Shown here: positions 12,610-24,699 of the stretch, piece by piece
Position numbering within the stretch: position 1 is the first letter of the stretch
How the letters are laid out: the number at the start of each line of letters is the position of its first letter
Source: Vespula vulgaris
Taxonomy: Eukaryota; Arthropoda; Insecta; Hymenoptera; Vespidae
Direction of reading: 5' to 3'
Assembly: GCF_905475345.1 (NCBI RefSeq)
Contig: NC_066605.1
Coordinates: 3,869,501-3,933,500 of the forward strand
DNA length: 64,000 bases
Made by a program: the position numbers and the translations under genes
Notes under the pieces: model-generated
Told to the model about the DNA's origin: nothing
Databases searched by the model: none
What the model saw: the letters and a program-made list of their open reading frames with translations, nothing else

Positions 12610-12926
12610 CCCTTTGTAGATGATCCTAGTAGTGTCCTGTAGGTGTCCTGCGCATACCATCAATATTGTCGAAAGACTCATATATGTGTCCAGCTGGTAT
12701 ATAATGTTTAGCTAGTGTTTTCGATGCATCGAGATATTAAGTATTTCCAGTACATAAATGTATAACTATTAATTTAGAAATTAAACAATTTTGACGTAGT
12801 TATCCGTTGAATAATTAATTAATACCTCCATACGATGTTCCACATATATTAGTAAAGAAATAATTTTAAATGTCTATCGCTGAACCCTTACAGAATACTT
12901 GATTTTAAATCAATTATCACAAAGGG
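12610..12926. mobile_element. piggyBac-type MITE with TTAA target site
   Basis: The left end reads TTAA-CCCTTTGTAGATGATCC and the right end, on the minus strand, TTAA-CCCTTTGTGATAATTG. Thus TTAA sits at both edges (12,606-12,609 and 12,927-12,930) and the termini begin CCCTTTG, as expected for piggyBac superfamily elements. The interior (317 bp) has no coding capacity. Decayed piggyBac transposases occur at 28.0 and 30.3 kb, but whether they belong to the same family cannot be told. Confidence 0.7.
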
Positions 12927-12930
12927 TTAA

Positions 12931-13790
12931 ATCTACTATGTACTAGTCTATCTGCTATAATATCAAAAGATCCAATTTCCTTTCGCTTTAATATCCATCT
13001 ATTTCTTTAATATTCATTTTTTGTTAGACGCTACAACAAAACTATATATGGCTTTAGTTTGTTTTTGAATATTTTTGTCGAATTTGATGGTTTTTATTTA
13101 ATATATTGTGTTATATGATGTGTATTTTTTAACGAACAGAAATTTATTACGATATAGGTTCAAACAGTTAGACAGTTAGAAATTTGTATTTATAAAATAA
13201 GCATACCGTGTCCCGATCTACCGTCCTTTCGATTTATATTCCATGCTGCTATTACTTCGATAATATTCTTTCATGCTCCTGTAGCAACTAATTATAATTA
13301 TTTAAATTTAATTTTATATTTTTATATGAGTGTGTTCTGCATTTGTTCCATAAACTTTGTTCGCTTCGTTTTGTTTATGTGCCAGTTTATAATTAATAAC
13401 GATCTCTTTCATATATTTTCTGACTTAATATCACGTATTACGTTTACTTAATCTTAAGACTCTTAAGCTTCAATTTATATGGTTTTCTTCCAATTTTCGT
13501 GCTATTATTAATTTTTTATCTATCAAAAAATTTATCTCGTGTAGTTAAGCTTAGTTTAGTTTATCTAAACCAAATAGCCTAGTCCAAAATGATAGAGTCA
13601 AGTATAATATAAAGCAACATATAACACATAACAATAACAAATAGGTGTATAATTAACAATGTCTTAAATGAGCATATAATAATAATTGTTATTATTTAAT
13701 ACTTCAGTTCCTTAGAATGTATAAACACACAATGGAACATTTCTTCGTACGTTTCACACTACGATTATTTTGTTTACTGAGCATTTATAT
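12931..13790. other. AT-rich DNA, no gene recognised
   Basis: Low-complexity sequence with the short repeated motif caaataacac/aacaata near 13,620. No feature is supported. Confidence 0.5.
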
Positions 13791-14046
13791 TATTAGATAC
13801 GCAACCACTCGTTTAATAACAAGAACTTTATTAACACAACAAGAACAATCGTATATTATACTGAAGTTTGGACTCTCTCAAGAGATTTCGAAACAATATT
13901 TAACGTCTGTATGACACATCTTCTCAGGCTGAGCTTCTTTGGAAGACGAACATATCTCGTTGTTTTCCTGTCGAAATCGATTGCTGTCCAGATACAGCCT
14001 TCTATTTCGGAATTCATTCCGAATTCCTCTAGACTAACTCGTAACA
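13791..14046 (-). mobile_element. Diverged solo gypsy LTR
   Basis: Contains gcaaccactcgtttaat-aacaagaacttta, a diverged LTR body with ttctttggaagacgaac and tcgttgtttt, and the end ccgaattcctctagactaactcgtaaca. This matches the LTR consensus of the 18-20 kb elements at both ends. The minus frame 13,856-14,047 (SLEEFGM) is the counterpart of the one in the 9.0 kb LTR and is not a gene. It is possibly the far LTR of the truncated element at 15.1-16.4 kb, separated by foreign DNA. Confidence 0.7.
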
Positions 14047-14524
14047 ATATGTATTTATCTTACATTATTATAAGAGTAATATGATTTGATTTATATAGTT
14101 TAGTTGAAAAGCGTCTCATATTAATTTTCACTTGTTTCACAAGTTTAGGCAATTTTTGATTATTTCTCTATGGTTCTAACAATAGATCTTTTTGCAAATA
14201 GTTTTGTGGACAGCTGTGAAATGATCGTAAAAATATTGCCTATGGTCACATTCCTTCCTCATTTTGTAAATGGTTTCATCAGCTTGAGAACAACTAACTC
14301 CTCAAATGGAATTAAAGAATCTTTTTTCTTATCCTTTCCCAAATATGAAAATCCATTTATCACATATTTGCTATTAATATCAATGTTAACCAGAATTTTA
14401 TTCCAAACTATTTGAATCTATGTGACAGAACAGATCTATAGCCATATTGACTAATGACTGTATGTAATTCAATTGCGTAAGTTGGATGAATACATTTTTA
14501 AAATAAATTTCGAATATAATTCGG

Positions 14525-15065
14525 GCAGCGACTTAGGTCATGTAGAAGTTGATAAAATTATCGAGAATAATGCAAAGGTTTACTGATTCCCTCGGATGCG
14601 TGGAAAGGTACGAGAATATATTCTTAATTGCTTCAAATATATTGATTTTCTTTCGTTATTTTGAACGAGATTTACGTAATACACCGAAAGAGAATATACC
14701 GTTTGCAACTATATACATAGATCGTATTCAGAAAAAATCGGAAGAGGTTATCGGTATCTCTTGATAGAGATTGATGTATTTACCAAATTTATTTCACCAA
14801 TTTATTAATTATCATTCGAATACTACTACGATGGAAGAAGTGTTGAAATACTTTTGCGATTATTTCCGCGTACAAACCGTTTAATCTCTGATAGAAGAAT
14901 TTGTTTTATCTTCGAAACACTCGAAGAATATATAAATCTGAAACAATTGATTATGTATTAGTGACAGTAGGTACACCGAGAACAAATTAGCAGCGGCAAG
15001 TAGAATCGTTTAATAGATTTATAACTTTAATGCTATCGAAATTAAATCCAGACATCATCTAGTTG
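14525..15065 (+). pseudogene. Gypsy integrase fragment (plus strand, foreign family)
   Basis: A relic of a Ty3/gypsy integrase, out of frame in places. The H2C2 zinc-finger region reads GHVEVDKIIENNAKVY-stop-FPRMR then VREYILNC (14,537-14,630). The core follows: ENIPFATIYIDR (first catalytic D), YLLIEIDVFTKF after a frameshift, NRLISDRRICF (second D), and VGTPRTN then QVESFNRF (catalytic E), ending near LNPD. Order and spacing fit the retroviral-type DDE core. Upstream pol and any LTRs of this element are missing. It abuts the 3' region of the minus-strand element at 15.1 kb, so one was inserted next to or into the other. Confidence 0.8.
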
Positions 15066-15117
15066 AGATCACATTTTAAATTACATAGATTTTCTTACAA
15101 ATTCAAAGTTTATACTC

Positions 15118-16405
15118 CCAACCGCAACATCTTCTGGAATCAAAATCTTCTAACTTTCCCTCTAGATACGATCCACTTATAGACAGTAATATCAGCATGG
15201 AGAGGCGATAGACTATTGTGGGCCTATCCGATCCGATGACCGACTTTAGAGGGAAAACTATGGTCTGAAAATCCTCGGAAGATGGGCAATATTCAACTAT
15301 TTCTCTCTTTCTTTTCCTCTTCTTTCATTACCATACACCTTCTTTCTTAAAGTATCTTCCTCTCTTGGCTAAGACTTCGTAACTTCTTCAAAACGTTTAC
15401 AAAGACGGAAATAACAATAAGATACATAATAACATACAGAATTTTTTCTTTAAACCTCTTTCTATTACAACGAATTTCCTCTTTTTTTTCTTAGATTAAA
15501 ATAAAACATTCGGCTTATGACCCTCAGCCGAACGCCCGCCCGTAATACCCTATTTCGCCGATCTACGAGATAATCATCCAGCAGACATTAGCACAATCAC
15601 GTAGTCCATCATGGATTCGGCTGTCCTGTGAGGATGCAAGAGTTACATCTCTCTTTCTGTCCAGAAGTTTTAGGAACAGGTTCCCAGTTAATAGATATTT
15701 CTTTCGCTGTATAAACGTGCAAACCTGAGACAAGTGCCTCTGCCAAGTATGCAAAAACTCCGTTCGGTGCATTCCAACGTTGTGCTTTTTAATTTGTCAC
15801 AAAGTCTGACTACGCACGTCGAAGAACATGAGTAACAGACTCACATTTACGCATCTTGTCTTTGCGCTATATTTAATTCATTTATTCAAAACTGTCAATC
15901 ATTTGTATCTTTGTCATTACATTTGTCTTTCGTTAATTATTATTGTCCTTGAAACTATTGCACAGTTCAGAATTGGTTATAGGATTTCCCATGTTTTTTA
16001 AATTCGTTTATATTTGATTCAATGTTTGCCTCGATCGAAAATCCCCTCTAACCGAATCAATTATACTTATCCGGCACATTCCTTCTTGCAAAATACCGGG
16101 ATGAGTCTCTGTCCGCCGTCAATACACTCGTCATTCCGTTACGTGTAACCACAGATTTATAACTTTTGAACGAAAAAGAATTTTAATTATAAAAACGAGA
16201 ACAACTTATTTACAATTAACAGCTTACAGACTCTTTTAAAGAAATAAAAGGATAATTCGAAACGTTCGCAAGTCACGTCCTTTCTGATTGAATTCCCTTA
16301 TAAGACAAACACAATCCATTGTTATCTGCCAAAATTCTTTGGGTGCCTAAAAACGACCTTTTAGTTCTGAGTTCACTCTAAACTCGTCTAGGCTGATTCG
16401 TAACG
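15118..16405 (-). mobile_element. Truncated mdg1/412-like gypsy copy (5' LTR plus internal scraps)
   Basis: Reading on the minus strand: LTR 16,137-16,405, a short leader (16,020-16,136, with the accggga-gagtctctgtccg block shared with 19.82 and 25.13 kb), then the post-integrase region (15,480-15,925) and the 3' untranslated block (15,118-15,430). Both of the latter are colinear with 21,225-21,665 and 20,660-21,200 in the larger provirus. The frame 15,563-15,772 (SQVCTFIQRKKYLLTGNLFL) corresponds to 21,320-21,529 (SNFQDCIAKEVPVKLELSL). Gag, protease, RT and most of integrase are deleted. The 3' LTR is missing at the junction with the plus-strand integrase. Confidence 0.75.
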
Positions 16406-16492
16406 TTATGTATAATTTGTGATAATGACATAGGATTTTTATTGTCTTATAAATTATAATTTTATTTATAAATAATAGATTATAAAATATAT

Positions 16493-16732
16493 TGTTAATT
16501 CCGAATTAAAACGAAAAATGAATTTTAATGTTGTACAAAAAATAACTTATGTATAATATATAGATTAAACTTTTTGAAAGAAAAATTACGAATAGTCCGC
16601 AACGCTGGTGAATCACGTCCTCTCGGGCCGAGTTCTCTTTGAAGACAAACAAATACTCGTTGTTACATATTAAATACCTTCAGTGCTTAAAAACGGTATG
16701 TCCGTTCCAAATTCATTCCGAATTTCTCACTT
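16493..16732 (-). mobile_element. Second, diverged LTR beside the 16.1 kb LTR
   Basis: Starts tgttaattccgaattaaaacg and keeps the LTR body (aattttaatgttgta, acgtcctctcgggccgagttc, tcgttgttaca), truncated at its far end. It is separated from the 16,137-16,405 LTR by an 87-bp AT-rich spacer. The same LTR-spacer-LTR arrangement occurs at 20,070-20,652 with matching spacer sequence, so the pair was duplicated as a unit. Confidence 0.75.
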
Positions 16733-16739
16733 CCGAAAA

Positions 16740-18360
16740 TATACTTATCGTAAAAGAATAGAGTATTATTCTACAAAGTAAAGTGTATGAAACGTACATT
16801 ATAAATATAATAATATTTATAATTATCATCATCCTAATGGTAGTAGATTATTCGTCATAAAATAATTCTGGGAAAAACATGCAAACATTTTATAAAATAT
16901 GGAATAATTTTTTAGAAGAAATTAGAAACATTCTTACTCTTTTCGCGATATCCATAAGTATTGTCGTCGTTGCAAATTTTATTTATTATACCATATGATA
17001 AAAGCAACTATTATTTTGTAACGGAAAGTAAGAATGCTTCTAAACAAACAATTTTTAAAAAAAGATTCTAAAAAAGAAATTAACCGAATTCCAACTTAAA
17101 ATCGTTGCGATGCTTACCATAATACGATCAACATCCATCCACGACTATCTTACCGCTATCCATAATTGTGATTTTGTAAGAACAGAAAAATAATTAAATT
17201 TATTTCTAATAATTTAACGACGTAACGTTCCAACGTCTGTAAATTAATGTTTTCCTAATGACAGCACGATCAGAATAAATTAATTAACATTCAGCCTAAC
17301 ATTGAAACTCATTCCTCCTTCGAACACTTCATAATCAATCCGGCAATAATCCCTTCGTTTACATTTTTCACTCGACTTTAACTCGACTTCCTGTAAGATT
17401 TGCCAAAATATATGATCAGAATATTCTTAGAATAGACAAGTTATGCTGAAAACTACCAATAAAGAGAATTAGTTATTGAGGAATAATAGTTTGAACAAGA
17501 CTCATATAAACGTATCGAGCTGATATTTTTACATGGTATTCATATTCGTATATGTATCAACTCCACCCTATAGATTTCTTCTATGATATATAATCGGAAA
17601 GTGATCAAAGTAGATTTTTTGGATCCTGTTCGACCAACGTTTTTAGGCACCATATCCATATTTAATGTTGAAGTGAATGTGAACGTTATATTCTATGATC
17701 CCATTTTTATTCTTACCCTGTTAAATTTGATAAGGCTATACTTTGGTCAATCTTTCGATGAATCGCATTTCAGATCATTATTAGACGTTGAATCTTCTCT
17801 TAAATGGATATATTCGAGAATTCTTTCGGCCGAGGTCGAGATCAAATTTTCTATTTTGACTACTAGTCTCCTGACCTTCTGTATCATATCCGCGAATATA
17901 GTTATTTTGCCGATCAGTAATCCAATATCATTAACTACAATGTCCTTCAAAAAGAATAAGAATAGGATTGTGATTTCTTTATAAACCGAACAGACTAATT
18001 CAATGTAAATGTTGATAGCTCGTGAAACCGAGATAAAGATAAAGTTTCAATAATTATCGAATTGGATGAAGAAAATTTTTTCGACGTTTAATGCTCTAAT
18101 CGCCAGTAGAATATTAGCTTACGTAATCAGACATCGGCAATTGAGCTTTTACTAATAATAAGATTAGTCAATGAGAAAACTTACAATATATTTACTCACT
18201 TATTTCTTCCAATCGTTTAATATTACGAATGATCATTATAAAAAAAAATCTCAAAGAAATCGATATCTAAATGTACTTGAATAATACTGTCCATTAAGTC
18301 ATCCAATCTGTCACTGTTATCACAATAAGATTATTACCACTATCGTCTGAAAAAATTAAT
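16740..18360. other. No gene recognised; one 133-codon orphan frame
   Basis: The plus frame 17,583-17,984 is long for this window and is covered by a 67-codon frame on the other strand (17,747-17,950). Neither shows a domain I recognise. The minus frame is mildly coiled-coil-like (I-x2-V-R-R-L-V-V-K-I-E pattern), which could suggest a gag relic, but this is weak. The remainder is AT-rich and unassigned. Confidence 0.4.
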
Positions 18361-18600
18361 AATGTGCAACCACGTGTTTGAATGTAAACCGACTTTAATA
18401 ATAATAAAAAGAACAATTCATGTACAGTTAGAAACTTTACAAACTCTCTTTAGAAAATACACAAATATTCTGAAATGTTCGCAATTCACATCTTCTTAGG
18501 CAGAGTTTCGTTGTTTTCCGTTGTTATATGTCAAATTTTGTTCGTGTCTAGAAATGACTTATTCGCTCCAAGATCACTTCTTTAGGCCGACTCATAAAAA
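18361..18600 (-). mobile_element. Solo gypsy LTR
   Basis: Begins aatgtgcaaccacgtgtttg, has the LTR body (tgaaatgttcgcaattcacatcttctt, ccgttgttatatgtcaaa) and ends ctttaggccgactcataa. It lies immediately before the 18,612 LTR of the next element, making a head-to-tail LTR pair. Confidence 0.75.
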
Positions 18601-18611
18601 TATATACACAT

Positions 18612-20329
18612 TGTTACGTGCAACCACACGTTAAACGAAAAAGAACTTTAATTATGAAAATGACTACAACTTGGAACGTTTGCGAGTTACGTCCTTTTAG
18701 GTTGAGTTCTCTTAGAAGACAGACACAATCCGTTATAATCTGTCAAAATTCTCTGGGCGTCTAAAAACGGCCTTCTAATTCCGAAATCACTCTGAACTCC
18801 TCTAGGCGGGCTCGTAACACTATCCTCCTTCTCCATAAAATTGTCTTCCCGACAACTGAGGTCTTCGTCCAAAAATCTCCAGGGTACTCATTGATAGCAC
18901 TTCTTCTGCTTTTCCGCAAGATCCCTCATGTTTCGGAATTCTTGGTCCCAACCGTGAGATCTCTATGAACGAAAGCAGGACTCGTCTTTTGACTTTGCCT
19001 TCGGAAGAAAGTCCTCCTAAGCACTTTCTCATCGTAGGCTGCAGTACCACAGGCATGGAGAGGCGATAGATTACTATGGACCTATCCCATCCGATGATCG
19101 ACCTGACATTCATCCGGAGCAAACACGCTCTACACAGAAGAAAAATCATGATCTAAAAATCTCCAGAAAATCGGCGGTACTTAGCGTAGCTCTCTTTTCT
19201 TTATCTCCCTCTTTTATTCCCGGACTACCCATTGATTAAACTTTTTCTTTCTTCCCTCTACTCGGCCCAGCATTCGTATCTTCTCCGAAACGTTTACTAA
19301 AACGAAAATTTTATCTGCCAGAATTTTCTAAAAATATATTCTTCTTAATTTAATGAATTTTCTCCCTTTCTTCCTCTGCTTCTGATCACTAAACTTGGTG
19401 TAATTAATGTGTACACTAACATTTTCTCCAAATCGCACCTCTAGTTGCGCCTTTCATTCTAAAAATGTTAATTTGGACAGATCTCTTATTGACTTCAAAA
19501 CAGATCACACCTTTCCACGTAAGCACGACGCGAGAACTATCGTGACTCATTTCAATAATTTGTTTTCATGACAAAGTTAAAGTGTACTAAAAACTCCCTA
19601 AGTGATTTCTTCCTATCATAATTATTCGGTTTTACTGAATAACCTAATCTATTCGTGGAATTTTTCAAAAAATTTACCGCATCTTCATTCCAGCACCTAA
19701 CGCTCAATTAGATTCCACTAAATTTCCTGTATTTCCCTGCACTAAATTTATTTCGTCGGAAAATCCTCCTTAGCTGGATCATTAATATTTATTCAATTTG
19801 GTTCCTCTTGTCAAATACTGGGACGAGTCTCTATCCGTTTAACTCCTTCGTCATTGCGCCTCCTCTCTTGCTTCAGTTCTTTCTGCTCTTATTTGAATTC
19901 CTCTCGGAGCTCTCGGATAAGAAGCATGAGCGTTTGTATCTCTTTTTTTTTCGCTTCTTCTGCTCATCAAATTCACTTTCTCCTCCGTGTAATCATGTTT
20001 ATGTAAAAAGAACGTGTCCCGGAAGAAACGGATCCCTTTCTCTCTTTATCTAAGCAGAGCTTCCAAAATTGTTACATGCAACCACACGTTAAACGAAAAA
20101 GAATTTTAATTATGAAAACGAAAACAACTTATTTATAATTAACAGCTTTACGGATTTTTTTAAAGAAATAAAAGGATAATTCGAAACGTTTGCGTGTTAC
20201 ATCCTCTTTGATCGAATTCCCTTATAAGATAAACACAACCTATTGTTATCTGTAAAAATTCTCTGAATGCCTAAAAACGGCTTTTTAGTTTTGAGTTCAT
20301 TCTGAACTCCTCTAGGCTGATTCGTAACA
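18612..20329 (-). mobile_element. Internally deleted gypsy element with both LTRs
   Basis: On the minus strand: 5' LTR 20,070-20,329 (260 bp), leader and start of gag (19,450-20,069), 3' untranslated block (18,837-19,330), polypurine tract, 3' LTR 18,612-18,819 (208 bp, with an internal deletion of about 50 bp relative to the 5' LTR). Gag-like sequence at 19,480-19,700 is colinear with the gag of the larger provirus (24,750-24,930). Protease, RT and integrase are all absent. The result is a compact 1.7-kb derivative resembling TRIM/LARD elements, which could only have moved by using another element's proteins. No target duplication is evident at the outer edges. Confidence 0.8.
18820..18836 (-). 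promoter_or_regulatory. Polypurine tract of the deleted gypsy element
   Basis: On the minus strand ATGGAGAAGGAGGATAG lies directly before the LTR start TGTTACGAG. This is the expected position and composition of the plus-strand primer of an LTR retrotransposon, and it fixes the element's orientation as minus. Confidence 0.75.
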
Positions 20330-20416
20330 CTATGTATAATTTATGATAATGATATAGGATTTTTATTGTTTTATAAATTATAATTTTATTTATAAATAAT
20401 AAATTATAAAATATAT

Positions 20417-20652
20417 TGTTCATTCCGAATTAAAACGAAAAATGAATTTTAATGTTGAACAAAAAATAACTTATGTATAATATATAGATTGAACTTTCTG
20501 AAAGAAAAAGTACAAATAGTCCGCAATGCTGGTGAATCACGTCCCGCCGGGCCGAGTTTCTTTTAAAGACAAACAAATGCTCATTGTTATATATTAAATG
20601 CTTTCGGTGCTTAAAAATGGTCTATCTGCTCCGAGTTTACAACGAACTCCGT
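20417..20652 (-). repeat. 3' LTR of the gypsy relic
   Basis: Starts tgttcattccgaattaaaacg and ends in a slightly deleted copy of the LTR end before tgtcccaacaactgagg. It is separated by an 87-bp AT-rich spacer from the neighbouring element's LTR (20,070-20,329). The pair, spacer included, recurs at 16,137-16,732. Confidence 0.7.
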
Positions 20653-20659
20653 TCGCTTG

Positions 20660-21665
20660 TTCTTTGTAATTGTCCCAACAACTGAGGTCCTCACCAAACG
20701 AGTTTTACTCAATTTTTTCTCGTCCAAAATCTCAAGCTCCAGGGTACTTACTGACAACACTTTATCCACCTTCCTGCAGAATCTCTCGTATTTTGAAGTT
20801 TTAGATCCAATTGCGAAATCTTCATCGACTAAAGCGGAATCCGTCTGTTGGTTTTCTCCCCAGAGGAAGTCCTCGAAGATGCTTACTCGTCATAGGCTGC
20901 AATACCATAGGCATGAGAGCTATGAACTACCATCCGGGCCTATCCCATCCGATAACCAACTTGGTATTCACTCGGAGCATAAATTCCCTCTGCCCGGAAG
21001 AAAAACCATGGTCTAAATACTTCCGGAAGATGAACGGTATTCAGCGTAGTTCTCCTCCCCGTTTTTCTCTTTTTTCATTCCCAGATTGCCTGTGGACTAT
21101 ACGCTTTCTTTCTTCAAGTATTCTTTCCATTTGGACCATACTTCGCATTTTCAAAGAAACGTTTACTAAAACGAAAGTTATTACCGATAGATTTCTCCAT
21201 AAATATGATTTTTTATTAAAACAAATTTTCTTTCCTTTTCAAACATTAAAACAAAACATTCAGCTCATGACCCATAGCCGAATGTCCAAAATATCCTATC
21301 TAGTCCATCTACAAAATAGTCATCTAACAGATATTAGCCCAACCACGTAGCCCACCCGGGTTTGGCTGCTCCGCGAGGTTGCAATTGTTACTTCTCTTTC
21401 CGCTCTCAGAAGTTTCAAGGAAAGCTCTAACTTTACAGGTACTTCTTTCGCTATACAATCTTGAAAGTTTGAAACAAGTGCTCCTGCTGAGTACGCAAAA
21501 CTGCTTTTGAATCTGCTGCCTCGTTGCACCTGTTAGCGCAGAAGCTGACTACTCATACCGGAAAACAAGAGTAGCAGATCTATATTTACACATCTGGCCT
21601 TTGCGCTATATTTAAATCATTCATTCAAAAACGTCAATCATTCACTCATTTTTCTTTGAATTTTC
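20660..21665 (-). other. Post-integrase and 3' untranslated region of the gypsy relic
   Basis: Present in whole or part in three places (15.1-15.9, 18.8-19.3 and 20.7-21.7 kb), which identifies it as a standard internal part of this gypsy family. It holds the frame 21,320-21,529 (minus), shared with 15,563-15,772, of unknown function. It lies after the integrase end, so it is either an additional ORF remnant or untranslated sequence. Plus-strand frames at 20,657-21,350 are antisense shadows. Confidence 0.6.
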
Positions 21666-21689
21666 TAATTCTTTTTCCTATCACTTTTT

Positions 21690-24540
21690 TTTATTATTCG
21701 ATCTTTCTATAAACGGTACTAGACGATCCGAATGGATGATTTTATTTCTTTCTTTCGAAGATTTTCCTATAAAAATATTACATCATCGATCTTCTTCAAA
21801 ATTTTGTACAATCCTTCTCAATTGCTTTCAAGTTTCTATGTTTTTCCCTTCCTACGTTGAAGGTTAAATAATCACTCTTTTCGGTCTTATTCTAAATTTT
21901 TCTTATTCACTTCTCGATTATATCAGACCTTTATCTTGCAGGATTTTATTTCTCCATTCGCCCCTTTATGATTCTATGAATTTTATTTAACTTTTTGTAA
22001 GCATCGATTCATATGCGTAAGGTATTTTTTTCCTTCCAACCAGGCGAACAACCCCGAATATGAACCAACGGTATTCTTAAATTCCTATCAACTAGCATTT
22101 CTGCTGGAGACAATTTACTTGTCTCTCAATCCAGTTGCAGCTATTTTAAAATTCCTAAGTGAAAACGCATTTACTGAAACAATTCATCATTATCAAAGGA
22201 AATCTGTTTCTCCGTGAAAATTTTGGAAAAAGACGTAAGATACCCATTTGTATTCATTAAAAAGGCATTTCCATATTATAAATGCGCATCTCACTCTTCC
22301 TTTATCTTGCTGGGCTTTTCCTGCCGACTCAAACTGGCGTACATGTTCTGCATCAATTTTGTACTTTCTCTTTATGCGTCTATTTCGAATGCTTTCCAAA
22401 TATTTTATTTACTCCAAAGTGTCCTCCCATTGAACTATCATGTGCTTCCCTTAAAATATCTTCTACTTTCGCTCAAGGAATAACAATTTAAACAGTATGA
22501 AACTTCATACTTAGGTGCTCCCATTTTCGGAACAAAACGTTCTTTCAATAAAAAGAGAATCCTAACACGTCCAGTATACTTTCAACGACAATTATTACCG
22601 AAATCTCTTCCAATCTGTTTTTTTTACTCTTTTTTTCGCTTTTAGAATAATGCTACTTGTTTCATCCTTTCGTTGCCAATCGCTCCAATTTCTGAATTTT
22701 TCGTATTCAAAAACTATTTTATCTACCAAATTTGTTCGTTCTTTCATCGTCCTTTGTTTGCTTAACACAATAACTACATTGTATCTCCTCACATAGTCGT
22801 CTGGGCAAATCATCTGCGTTTCCGTGTGACTTTCCTTTTCTATAGGTAACTTCGAATTCGTAACATTAAAGCCATCGGACCAATTATCCGTGCAAATCCT
22901 TAAAAGAAAGTAACTATCAAAGAAAAGCATGATTTTCTCGCAAAATGAATTTAGTTCCATAAAAATAATGATGGAATGTCTTGATGAAATTTACTGCAGT
23001 GAGCAATAATATTTTTCGGCCTTATTCAGGACCCTACTGAAATAAGCGATTACCAACTCTTTTCAATTTTGTACCTGTGACAGAACTTCTCCTATCCTAC
23101 AACTGGAAGCATTGGTATCTAAAATAAAGGCTTCCTTTTACCCGAAAGGCAAGAATTATTGTTGACGCGAGAGCCTTTTTTAATTTCTTAAATGATTCCT
23201 GACAATCCAAATTCCACTTAAATACCGTTGCATTTTCTGTAAGACAATATAAAGATTTATAAATTATCGAGAAGTCCTTTACGAATCGTCGCTAATAAGA
23301 AAGTTCCTAATTTGCTTTTTAATTCTTGTCTCTAGATTCGTAGACAGTCCTTTTTCTGATATAACATATCCTAAATATTTCACTTCTCTCGAGAAAGAAA
23401 TTTACATTTTTTATGATTTAGCTTCAATCCTGCCGCATGTAGTTTTGTGAAACCTCCTCCAAATTTTCTATAAATAATTATCTCATCTAAGTACACTAGA
23501 CAAATTCGATTTTGCAAATACTCAAGAACATGTTTTATCAGTCGTTCGAATGTGGCTGGAGCATTGCACAATCCGAAAGGTATTACTTTAAATTATCACA
23601 ATCCTTTTCTTACTGAGAACGTCGTCTTTTTTGTCCTCCTGGCGTATTATTACATTTCAATATCCACTTTTGAGATTAAGAGTCGTAAATTATGTGTTTC
23701 CAGACAAACGATTATAATAAAAGATTATCTGTTCGCGGCAACGTGTATGAACCCTTCTTTGTTACCGCATTCAATTTCCTATAACCCACACAAAATCTCC
23801 AAGAACCATCTTTTTTCCATATTTGTATCGTTGGAGAGATCCAAGGGCTAGAAGATTCCTCCATCACCTTCTATTCCTTTATATTCTCTATAATTTCACT
23901 CACTTCTCCTTTTAAATGAAGAAGTATCTTTCGAGGAACTTATGTTACAGGGTGAGATTTAGTCGGCTCTATAATATGCTTTACAAATCCGCAATTTCTC
24001 GCGATAATAACCTGCAAATTCTTCTGAAAATTTTTGGAAGAATTCGGACAAAATTCTCCTGCCCCGTCAATAGATTTTCAAAATTCTCCTGAAGAACATT
24101 ATTTAAATTACTAGACAGCTCTTCTGTAATCCTCGTTACTGAGCTTAAATTCCCCATAACAATCTTTCCAAACTATTCGTCTAATCCCATCTTCGATGGA
24201 AAGTCGCATTCTAAGATACAATCATTTGCGATATCCGGTATCACTAAAAATAACTTCAGAAAATACTCCTAATTCTACTAAATATTCCACCTTCTCTTCG
24301 GACAATAAAATTTTTTCAGTAGGATAGTGCAGCCTCTTCCTTTTTAATGAGCGATCGACTAGTCTTGAACTTACTAAGGATACATCCGAACTTGTATCTA
24401 AAAGAAAAGTACACATCCAACCATTCACCCGTCCATTCTGATAGCTTCCGTAGGAAATACGAAGTGTTGTATCCCTAATATCTTTAATTTCCATTGTTCT
24501 AATCACAACTTTCCATAGGGATTTCACTCTCTCCAACTAT
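21690..24540 (-). pseudogene. gypsy pol relic: protease, RT, RNase H, integrase
   Basis: Pol polyprotein remnant on the minus strand. Protease (24,222-24,536): LLDTSSDVSLV, where the retropepsin D-T-G loop has become D-T-S. RT (23,380-23,571): CNAPATFERLIKHVL, then CLVYLDEIIIY, where the catalytic Y-x-D-D has become L-D-E, then AGLKLNHKKCKFL. RNase H (about 23,090-22,850): VIAYFSRVLNKAEKYYC. Integrase H2C2 finger (about 22,457-22,270): HDSSMGGHFGVNK then CRTC. The DDE core is almost wholly deleted around 22,190. The integrase C-terminal part remains as SPAEMLVDRNLRIP (about 22,080) and HSDRLVPF (about 21,710). Stops and frameshifts throughout make it non-functional. Confidence 0.85.
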
Positions 24541-24699
24541 AATGTCTGCCGCGAGAAAGAATTTTTAACTGCGTTAATGAATTGCATACAAGCAATTTTG
24601 TTTTGGTGTACATTCCAGATAAATAAGTCCTTCTCCGCTATCTGCTTCCGATTGTTAAATTCCCTATAATTTTCTGTATACTGAAATTTTCCTTGTATC

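Noticed and set aside
17583..17984. 133-codon plus frame, one of the longest in the window
   Set aside because: No recognisable domain, overlapped by a frame on the other strand, no paralog in the window. Kept only as an orphan frame.
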